From an uncultured Eubacteriales bacterium (GTDB taxonomy: Bacteria; Bacillota; Clostridia; Oscillospirales; Butyricicoccaceae), in contig CAKTWY010000111.1 of NCBI GenBank assembly GCA_934630445.1, positions 1 to 8,570 on the forward strand: 8,570 nucleotides of DNA. Reading direction: 5' to 3'. Each line of letters opens with the position of its first letter. Position 1 is the first letter of the stretch. Both the position numbers and the translations under genes were made by a program. The notes below the pieces were generated by a model that worked only from the letters and a program-made list of their open reading frames with translations, was not told the DNA's origin and ran no database searches. Shown here in pieces: positions 1-4,926 of this stretch.

Positions 1-127
1 GCCCAAGGCCGCTGATTGAATCGTGAGGTGCGCTGCCCCCGCACGGTGGGATAAGGCAGGCCTTTGTTATGAGCCTCCCGTTATACAGATGTCTTCTCCC
101 CCAATAAGCCCATGGCTTCACGACAGA
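1..127. other. Gene-free segment with local base pairing; possible remnant or 3' part of a structured RNA
   Basis: I can support no protein gene here. The plus strand shows a small hairpin (GTGCG 28-32 with CGCAC 40-44, loop CTGCCCC) enclosed by AAGGCC (5-10) pairing with GGCCTT (59-64). The stretch CTGCCCCCGC (33-42), preceded by AATC and followed by CGGTG, resembles the conserved core of cobalamin riboswitches, and AATAAGCCCATGG (103-115) is loosely like the later GCCACTG block. However, the GGGAAGG block and the B12 box are not visible, and no plus-strand gene follows. It could equally be the 3' end of another structured RNA that starts outside the window and ends at the terminator at 128-168, or ordinary intergenic DNA. 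Confidence 0.2.
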
Positions 128-168
128 AAAACCCGCTGCAGAATGACACTCATTCTGCAGCGGGTTTT
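128..168 (-). terminator. Intrinsic terminator of the oxidoreductase/isomerase operon
   Basis: There is a perfect 19-bp inverted repeat: 128-146 pairs with 150-168 around a 3-nt loop (CAC). The GC-rich part (CCCGCTGCAG) is flanked by A4/T4, so transcripts from either strand end in a U-run. It lies 32 nt past the stop codon of the last minus-strand gene (stop at 201-203), so it most likely ends the three-gene operon. Its symmetry means it could also stop a plus-strand transcript coming from 1-127. Confidence 0.9.
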
Positions 169-200
169 GTGTTATAAAAGCGTATGCCGCGGGAGAGGCG

Positions 201-1166
201 TCAGGCCCACCACATCTCGGCGGGCTGTTCTTTGATGATGACCTCTTTGAGGAAGGCAATGGCCTTTTCGAGCCCTTCTGCCGTGGACATGTACGCGTCT
301 TCATGCTCAATGGAGATCGCGCCGTCGTAGCCGGCGCTTCTGAGCGCGCTCATGATATCCTTCCACACGCCCATATCATGGCCATATCCGATTGTACGGA
401 ACGTCCAGGAACGATTCCCCAAATCGTCGTAAGAGCCGGTGTCGAGCACGCCGTTTACGGCATTGTTGTAGGGATCGATCTTGGTGTCCTTGGCATGGAA
501 GTGATGGATCGCGCCCTTCAACGCGCGGATGGATGCGACAGGGTCCATACCCTGCCAGAACAGATGGCTGGGATCAAAATTCGCGCCGATGGTATCGCCG
601 ACCGCTTCACGCAGGCGGAGCAGACTGGCAGTGTTGTAGCAGGAAAAGCCGGGGTGCAGTTCCAGCGCGATTTTGTAAATGCCGTGATCATTGGCAAATT
701 TTACGGCTTTTTTCCAGTAGGGGATGAGCACCTCGTTCCACTGATAATCGAGAATCTTGCCGTAATCGGGCGGCCAGGCGCAGGTGACCCAGTTGGGGTA
801 AAGCGAGCCGGCGCTGTCGCCCGGGCATCCGGAGAAGGTGACGATGGTGTCCACGCCGAGCATTTCGGCGACCAGGACCGTTTCTTCAAAAACTTTGTGA
901 TCGTGCTCCGCGATCTCTTTTTGCGGATGCACAGGGTTGCCGTGGCAGGAGAGCGCACTGATCTGAAGATCATACTTTTTGAGCAGCGCCTTCAGCGCTT
1001 CAGCCTTTTGGGGATCCGCGAGAATGGCCTCTCTCTGCAGATGATTGCCGTTGGTATAGCATCCGGCGCCGAGCTCCACGGTCTCAACGCCAAGTCCGCT
1101 CAGATAGCGGAACGCGTCCTCTGCGGACTGTTCCTGAAGCGGAACGGTTAAAACACCCAGTTTCAT
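201..1166 (-). CDS. Sugar phosphate isomerase/epimerase-family TIM-barrel protein (xylose-isomerase-like), 321 aa
   Basis: This cytosolic (no signal peptide) protein belongs to the xylose-isomerase-like / AP-endonuclease-2 TIM-barrel superfamily, whose members use a divalent metal to isomerise, epimerise or eliminate keto-sugars and cyclitols. The barrel opens with MKLGVLTVPL. The expected metal and substrate ligands appear in order: E169 in ELHPGF, D198 and H201 in NFDPSH, H224 in FHAKD, and E287 in ISIEHED. At 321 aa it is longer than the usual 250-290 aa. Extra residues lie at about 117-145 and 228-262, next to the catalytic face. The start is ATG 1166, preceded by AGGAAGG about 10 nt upstream. 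It is the last gene of the operon, 27 nt after the second isomerase, and is followed by a terminator. Substrate is unknown. A larger TIM-barrel of this type beside a Gfo/Idh/MocA enzyme is also seen in glycoside 3-keto/deglycosylation systems (inference). Family call is strong; reaction is not. Confidence 0.9.
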   Translation of the reverse strand: MKLGVLTVPLQEQSAEDAFRYLSGLGVETVELGAGCYTNGNHLQREAILADPQKAEALKALLKKYDLQISALSCHGNPVHPQKEIAEHDHKVFEETVLVAEMLGVDTIVTFSGCPGDSAGSLYPNWVTCAWPPDYGKILDYQWNEVLIPYWKKAVKFANDHGIYKIALELHPGFSCYNTASLLRLREAVGDTIGANFDPSHLFWQGMDPVASIRALKGAIHHFHAKDTKIDPYNNAVNGVLDTGSYDDLGNRSWTFRTIGYGHDMGVWKDIMSALRSAGYDGAISIEHEDAYMSTAEGLEKAIAFLKEVIIKEQPAEMWWA

Positions 1167-1193
1167 GATATCAAATCCTTCCTCTTATGCCGC

Positions 1194-1934
1194 TCATACC
1201 AGCGTGCTGATATAAGCGTAGTCTTTTCCGGCGGCTTCGACCTGCGCGTTCAGTTCCTCGCTGGCTTCGCATTCCACGACTGCCCAGGCCATGTCGAGCG
1301 CCTTTGCGGTCGCAAACACCGCCGGCAAGTCGACGTTGCCCTGGCCGGCGACGGTTCCCATTTCCATGGTGCCGTCTTTGGCGTGGAAGATGTCAGAACG
1401 CGGACCGTATTTGTTCAGATACGCGACGGGATCTTCGCCACCGCGGTATACCCAGTATACGTCAAGCTCGAGCGAGAGAAAGTCGTTTCCGAGCAGACCG
1501 GCCAGGATATCGAGCAGATACGCGCCGCCGTCTTTCACAAACTCATGCGAATGGTTGTGGTAATACATGCGCATCCCGCTGGCGGCGTATTTGGGCGCCA
1601 CCGCCTTCAGCTGTTCTGCAAAAGCCTCTACGTCCGCGCGCTTTTTCATATCGATACCGGGGCAGATGATCCGGTGATTGCCGATTGCTTTGTGATAGGC
1701 GATCGTTTCATCGGCATGGTTCAGGATCTCATCGGCGGGGGTATGAGCGCCCATGGCTTCCAGATGATATTTTTTCAGCCAGCCGGCGACTTCTTCGGCG
1801 CTGTGTCCGAAAAATCCGGCAAACTCAACACCCTCGTAACCGATCTCGGAAACGGTCTTCAGTCCCTGCTCCAGATCCTTGGAACAAAGGCTGCGGATCC
1901 CGTAAAGCTGGATCCCTTTTTTCAGTACAGACAC
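1194..1934 (-). CDS. Sugar phosphate isomerase/epimerase-family TIM-barrel protein (IolE/xylose-isomerase-like), 246 aa
   Basis: This is a second, clearly different xylose-isomerase-like TIM-barrel protein, cytosolic and of ordinary family length. It opens with KKGIQLYGIRS, a typical first barrel strand. Likely metal ligands are E131 in YHNHSHEF, D158 in LELDVYW, H184 in IFHAKD, and E221 or E223 in VVECEAS. I chose GTG 1934 as the start because AAAGGA lies 9 nt upstream and the barrel begins directly afterwards. An in-frame ATG at 1961 would add nine residues but has no ribosome binding site and sits at the foot of a GC-rich hairpin. It is the middle gene of the operon: 92 nt after the oxidoreductase and 27 nt before the third gene. 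The family covers inosose dehydratases, hydroxypyruvate isomerases and ketose 3-epimerases; the motif set does not single out one of them. Confidence 0.88.
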   Translation of the reverse strand: MSVLKKGIQLYGIRSLCSKDLEQGLKTVSEIGYEGVEFAGFFGHSAEEVAGWLKKYHLEAMGAHTPADEILNHADETIAYHKAIGNHRIICPGIDMKKRADVEAFAEQLKAVAPKYAASGMRMYYHNHSHEFVKDGGAYLLDILAGLLGNDFLSLELDVYWVYRGGEDPVAYLNKYGPRSDIFHAKDGTMEMGTVAGQGNVDLPAVFATAKALDMAWAVVECEASEELNAQVEAAGKDYAYISTLV

Positions 1935-1961
1935 TGTGCTCAATCCTTTCTGTTGATCCAT

Positions 1962-2007
1962 GCGGCGCGCAGCGCATCGGCGTTCAGAAAAGGTGCTGCG
2001 CCGCCGC
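1962..2007 (-). repeat. Intergenic GC-rich inverted repeat between oxidoreductase and second gene
   Basis: GCGGCGCGCAGC (1962-1973) can pair with GCTGCGCCGCCGC (1995-2007) with one bulged base, leaving a loop of about 21 nt. It sits between the oxidoreductase stop (2027) and the isomerase start (1934) and is not followed by a U-run in the minus-strand transcript, so it does not look like a terminator. It could be an mRNA stability or processing hairpin that sets different levels for the first gene and the two downstream genes. Confidence 0.45.
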
Positions 2008-2026
2008 GGGGAGTTTGTGGCACGGC

Positions 2027-3109
2027 TCAGTTAAAATATACCGGCTTTCCGGTTTTGGCGGATTCGTAGATGGCTTCAAGGATCTGTGTTACGACCAGCG
2101 CCTGCTCGGGAAGGACACGCAGCGCCGTGCCGTTGCGGATCGCGTCGATCCAGTTCGCACATTCCACGTCTTCGGGCTGCGCGTCGCCTTCACCCTCAAA
2201 GAAAGCTGCGCCGCCGGAGGTGAGATCGGGCTTTTCGGTGTACTGCTTGTTGTATTTTACACCGTTGATGCGAAGGCCGTCGTGCATGTCCGCGCCCGCG
2301 ATCGTGCCGCAGAGTGTGGTGGAAGCTTCCTCCACTTCCAGCGAGTTCAGCGCCCAGCTGGCTTCAAGCTGTATGGTGGCGCCGTTTTCCATGGTGATGA
2401 AGCCGAACGCGGAATCTTCTACTGTGAACGCCTCGGGATCCCATGCTCCCCACGCGTTGGCAGGCTCTTTCTGATCGCGCATTTTTTTATACGTCGTGCC
2501 GACGACCATCTTCGGCTTATAGTTGTTCATCTCCCAAAGCGTCAAGTCCAGCGCGTGCGTGCCGATGTCGATCAGCGGACCGCCGCCCTGTTCATATTCG
2601 TTCAGGAACACGCCCCAGGTGGGAACGCCGCGGCGGCGGATGGCATGCGCTTTCGCGTAGTAGATCTCGCCCAGCTCCCCGTTTTCGCACATCCTTTTCA
2701 GATAGAGCGAGTCCGGGCGGCAGCGGTTCTGATAGCCGATCGTCAGGAGCTTGCCGGTCTCTTTTGCGGCGGCGAGCATTTTCTGCGCTTCTTCGCTGTT
2801 GATGGCCATGGGCTTTTCGCACATCACATGCTTGCCGGCGTGAAGCGCGTCGACAGTGATGAAGCTGTGCTCGCGGTTCGGCGTCAGCACATGCACCGCG
2901 TCAATGGAATCGTCGGCCAGCAGGTTCTTATAATCCGTATAGCTTTTCGCACCCTCGGTGCCGTACTCCGCGGCGGCCTTCTCAGCACGCTCGGCAACGA
3001 TGTCGCAGAATGCGACCATTTCCACGTACTTGTTCCGCTTCAGCGCGGGCAGGTGCTTGCCGTTGGCGATGCCGCCGCATCCGATGATGCCGATTCTTAC
3101 TTTGTCCAT
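2027..3109 (-). CDS. Gfo/Idh/MocA-family NAD(P)-dependent oxidoreductase, 360 aa
   Basis: This is a cytosolic dehydrogenase of the Gfo/Idh/MocA family, which oxidises or reduces a hydroxyl of sugars, cyclitols or glycosides with NAD(P). The N-terminal Rossmann fold shows IGIIGCGGIA (residues 6-15) as the dinucleotide loop and C35-D36 at the end of strand 2, the acidic residue favouring NAD over NADP. The family signature EKP is at 98-100 (HVMCEKPMAIN), with its lysine in the active site. The C-terminal alpha/beta domain carries GGGPLIDIGTH, with D181 and H185 as the usual catalytic pair. Length is normal for the family. ATG 3109 has AAGGAG 7 nt upstream. It is the first gene of the three-gene operon, behind a promoter overlapped by two palindromes, and is followed by two TIM-barrel isomerase-type proteins, pointing to sugar, glycoside or inositol-type catabolism. 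The exact substrate cannot be read from sequence. Confidence 0.93.
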   Translation of the reverse strand: MDKVRIGIIGCGGIANGKHLPALKRNKYVEMVAFCDIVAERAEKAAAEYGTEGAKSYTDYKNLLADDSIDAVHVLTPNREHSFITVDALHAGKHVMCEKPMAINSEEAQKMLAAAKETGKLLTIGYQNRCRPDSLYLKRMCENGELGEIYYAKAHAIRRRGVPTWGVFLNEYEQGGGPLIDIGTHALDLTLWEMNNYKPKMVVGTTYKKMRDQKEPANAWGAWDPEAFTVEDSAFGFITMENGATIQLEASWALNSLEVEEASTTLCGTIAGADMHDGLRINGVKYNKQYTEKPDLTSGGAAFFEGEGDAQPEDVECANWIDAIRNGTALRVLPEQALVVTQILEAIYESAKTGKPVYFN

Positions 3110-3132
3110 AGTTCGTCTCCTTTTTCATAGGG

Positions 3133-3146
3133 GCGTTCCGAAACGC
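3133..3146. promoter_or_regulatory. Operator-like palindrome 1 upstream of the oxidoreductase
   Basis: GCGTTCCGAAACGC has perfect 5-bp arms (GCGTT/AACGC) and a CG-centred core, the usual shape of a LacI-family operator. It overlaps the predicted transcription start (about 3144) of the oxidoreductase operon, where a bound repressor would block RNA polymerase. It shares its outline with palindrome 2, centred 27 bp away. Confidence 0.55.
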
Positions 3147-3150
3147 TGAA

Positions 3151-3178
3151 AGCATACGCCGTTTCCGGAAACGCCCAA
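3151..3178 (-). promoter_or_regulatory. Predicted sigma-A-type promoter of the three-gene operon
   Basis: On the minus strand the -10 candidate is TATGCT (3151-3156), with a 16-bp spacer to a weak -35 candidate TTGGGC (3173-3178). The start point would be near 3144, about 35 nt upstream of ATG 3109. The poor -35 box makes this tentative, but it is the best match in the 104-bp gap after the LacI gene, and the two palindromes fall exactly on its spacer and start point. Confidence 0.45.
3160..3173. promoter_or_regulatory. Operator-like palindrome 2 (perfect 14-bp) upstream of the oxidoreductase
   Basis: CGTTTCCGGAAACG is a perfect 14-bp palindrome with a central CG, as in most LacI-family operators. 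It fills the spacer between the predicted -35 and -10 boxes. Together with palindrome 1 it suggests repression by a dimer or tetramer. The neighbouring LacI regulator is the obvious candidate, although its own predicted operator at 4236-4251 has different arms. Confidence 0.6.
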
Positions 3179-3213
3179 TGTTGATGTTGGATATCCGCGT
3201 CCGCGTGCCGCAC

Positions 3214-4215
3214 TTATGTCGTGCGGCCGGCCACGGAGCTGCGCTCGATGATTTTGTGCTCCAGAATGACCATAGGTGCCGCGATAGCTTCGCCGGAGAT
3301 GCGCTTTGACAAAAGCTCCATTGCCTGATAACCGATCTCATACTGGGGCTGGCGCATGGTGGTGATCGATGGCAGAAATACTTCGGCCAGCGACGTATCG
3401 TCAAAACCCATTACGGAGATGTCCTGCGGCGTGCGCAGCCCGTTTTTTGAAAATTCACGAATGGCGCCGGCCGCCGCGCTGTCGGAGGTGCAGAATACGG
3501 CGGAGGGCAGACACGCGCAGCGGCAAAGACGGGCTGCGGCTCTGCTCCCCGCATTGATGCTGAAGCCTTCGTTGAGGATCCATTCCGGGCGCGGGGAAAT
3601 GCCTTCGTCGTGCAGCGCGCGCATATAACCTTCCAGCCGCTGCGCGCCGGAGTCGTATGTTCCAAGCGCACCGAAGAAGGCGATCTCGCGGTGTCCTTTG
3701 CCGATCAGGTAGCGGACGGCCTCGTATGCGGCCTGACAGTTGTCAATGGATACCGTGGGGGCCTGAAAGCCGGGCTTGCATTCGCACGCCAGCACGACCG
3801 GGATGCCGGAGAGCAGGCGGGTGAGCACGCTTCCCTCGTGTTCGGCGGTCAGGAAGACTGCCCCGTCGAGCAGATGCGCGCGGAGCATCTGCAGATACTC
3901 CGCCTCGATAGCCTGGTCGGCATGGGTCATGCACACCATGACGACATAGTCCTGCTGCCGCGCACGATCCTCAATTCCCTTGACGACGCGGGAGTAGAAC
4001 GGGTTTGAAATGGTGTTCAGCAGCACGAGGATTTTTTTCGTCTCGTTTCTGCGCAGATCGCGGCCGAGCAGATTGGGCGTGTAGCGCAGCTCGGCGATGG
4101 CGCGGCGAACGCGCTGCTCCGTTGGGGGCTGTACGTTCCCTTTATCATTCAGTACGCGGGAAACGGTTGCTACGGATACGCCGGCCAGCTTCGCCACGTC
4201 TTTGATAGTTGCCAT
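3214..4215 (-). CDS. LacI/GalR-family transcriptional regulator, 333 aa
   Basis: This is a DNA-binding repressor of the LacI/GalR family, which releases its operator when it binds a sugar-like ligand. Residues 2-23 form the helix-turn-helix (ATIKDVAKLAGVSVATVSRV). The hinge helix is about 45-56 (YTPNLLGRDLRR), and from residue 61 onward lies a periplasmic-binding-protein-like ligand domain containing NPFY, the RLEGY segment and VMGFDDTSLAEV. Length is standard. ATG 4215 has AAGGAG 7 nt upstream. The recognition helix (VSVATVSRV) matches the type in GalR and CcpA, which bind TGTAA-N4-TTACA sites, and such a site lies at 4236-4251, suggesting autoregulation. It sits directly upstream of the oxidoreductase operon, which has its own promoter, so it is probably that operon's local regulator. 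An unusual Cys-rich patch (LCRCAC) lies just before the strand that ends VFCTSD. Confidence 0.94.
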   Translation of the reverse strand: MATIKDVAKLAGVSVATVSRVLNDKGNVQPPTEQRVRRAIAELRYTPNLLGRDLRRNETKKILVLLNTISNPFYSRVVKGIEDRARQQDYVVMVCMTHADQAIEAEYLQMLRAHLLDGAVFLTAEHEGSVLTRLLSGIPVVLACECKPGFQAPTVSIDNCQAAYEAVRYLIGKGHREIAFFGALGTYDSGAQRLEGYMRALHDEGISPRPEWILNEGFSINAGSRAAARLCRCACLPSAVFCTSDSAAAGAIREFSKNGLRTPQDISVMGFDDTSLAEVFLPSITTMRQPQYEIGYQAMELLSKRISGEAIAAPMVILEHKIIERSSVAGRTT

Positions 4216-4235
4216 ATCTGCGCTCCTTACTCGTT

Positions 4236-4251
4236 ATGTAATCCGTTACAT
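4236..4251. promoter_or_regulatory. GalR/CcpA-like operator palindrome upstream of the LacI-family gene
   Basis: ATGTAATCCGTTACAT has perfect 6-bp arms (ATGTAA/TTACAT) around a 4-bp core. The arms match the TGTAA-N4-TTACA sites of GalR/CcpA-type regulators, whose recognition helix resembles that of the adjacent protein. It starts about 8 bp after the predicted transcription start and 20 bp before the ATG. The core TCCG lacks the CG exactly at the centre. The 7-mer ATCCGTT recurs at 4281-4287, 40 bp away, within the promoter spacer, possibly as a weak auxiliary site. Confidence 0.6.
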
Positions 4252-4265
4252 TTCACGGCAAACTC

Positions 4266-4294
4266 ATGGTATAACATTTTATCCGTTTTGTAAA
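4266..4294 (-). promoter_or_regulatory. Predicted promoter of the LacI-family regulator
   Basis: On the minus strand, -35 TTTACA (4289-4294, 5 of 6 consensus) and -10 TACCAT (4266-4271, 4 of 6) are separated by 17 bp. The start would be near 4259, giving a leader of about 45 nt that contains the palindrome at 4236-4251. Confidence 0.5.
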
Positions 4295-4329
4295 GGAGTC
4301 TGTGAAAGGAAATTGATACAAATCTTTTT

Positions 4330-4353
4330 CACAAAATTTGTGCATAAGCACAA
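4330..4353. repeat. Overlapping AT-rich palindromes upstream of the regulator promoter
   Basis: CACAAAATTTGTG (4330-4342) is a perfect odd palindrome, and TTGTGC-ATAA-GCACAA (4338-4353) is a second one sharing TTGTG. They lie about 40-60 bp upstream of the predicted LacI-gene -35 box, in the gap after the terminator at 4381-4419. This would suit a binding site for an activator or a dimeric regulator, but no protein can be named. Confidence 0.35.
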
Positions 4354-4380
4354 GATGCATGAGAAGAAGCAGTGAGGGAA

Positions 4381-4419
4381 CAAACAAAAGCCAGCGCCTC
4401 GGGCGCTGGCTTTTGTTTG
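4381..4419. terminator. Symmetric (bidirectional) intrinsic terminator
   Basis: There is a perfect inverted repeat with at least 17-bp arms (4381-4397 with 4403-4419; 4398/4402 can pair as an 18th). GCCAGCGCC/GGCGCTGGC is flanked by AAAA/TTTT, so both strands give a stem followed by a U-rich tail. On the minus strand it ends the BlaI/M56 transcript, 32 nt beyond the stop of the small reading frame ending at 4452, and insulates the LacI regulator. Confidence 0.9.
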
Positions 4420-4451
4420 TAAACAACCGGCTGTGAACGGATGGGAAATGC

Positions 4452-4926
4452 TCAGATTCCGCAGGCAATGTGGCTGCTGTGGTGGTTGTAGCCGCTGCCC
4501 ATCTGATGCTGCATGAATTCCAGATAGCCGTTGGCGTATCTTGCGCGGAAGACGTCGCTTTCCGCCGCGTCGTCGTCGCCCCGGACGCGGACCTTCCCCT
4601 CTGCCGGATAAAAACGCATAAGCTGCCCGCCGGGCGCAGAGAGGATCTTACCGGAACGGACCATCCGGCCGCCGACATCAAAAGACAGAGACGCGCTGCT
4701 CACCGGGAACTTCATGCCCCTCTCTGCAGGTGCAGATGTATTTTTTACCGGTCTCAATATCGGCAAAAGGCACGGTGATGTCAGAGATGCCGTCCTCGCT
4801 GAAGTCCAGGACGGGAATGAGATGGCTGGCGCGGGCGCCGGGCTCATCGGAACACGGCGGAAAGGCATTCAGCTGTTCAAATCCGTGTGACCGGAAGCAT
4901 CGGCGATCTGCAGGAGGAGATGGCAT
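4452..4926 (-). pseudogene. Unrecognised small coding segment with an apparent frame change (frameshifted or partial gene)
   Basis: Immediately after the M56 gene, protein-like sequence continues in a different frame (-1 relative to M56): from about 4884 it reads FEQLNAFPPCSDEPGARA and on through an Ig-like beta-rich stretch to GEQRVSVF, stopping at TGA 4678-4680. At TTTTGA a +1 shift (skipping one T) restores a smooth continuation, DVGGRMVRSGKILS, which runs to a stop at 4452 and ends in a His-rich tail (YNHHSSHIACGI). Codon third positions are GC-rich in both parts, as in neighbouring genes. The only upstream ATG in the first frame is 4926, inside the M56 3' end, and its first 14 or so residues look like out-of-frame M56. 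The part therefore lacks a convincing start. It may be a decayed gene, a C-terminal remnant, a sequencing error in the T4 run, or a translational frameshift. I do not recognise the family. Confidence 0.5.

Noticed and set aside
303..1151. Plus-strand open frame of 282 codons opposite the first isomerase gene
   Set aside because: It is a shadow of a gene with complete TIM-barrel ligands and has no family resemblance of its own.
1935..1961. ATG 1961 as the start of the second TIM-barrel gene
   Set aside because: There is no Shine-Dalgarno, it abuts the intergenic hairpin, and the added residues fall outside the family. GTG 1934 has AAAGGA at suitable spacing.
1685..3130. Long plus-strand open frame (481 codons) opposite the oxidoreductase and isomerase genes
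   Set aside because: It is the antisense of strongly family-supported genes. Its composition (many Arg, Val, His runs) is typical of a GC3-driven shadow, and it has no recognisable domain or ribosome binding site.
4678..4683. Firm claim of programmed +1 frameshifting at TTTTGA
   Set aside because: The slip site is plausible, but no stimulatory SD-like element lies at the right distance and the reading frame has no clear start, so mutation or error is the simpler reading. Kept only as a finding.
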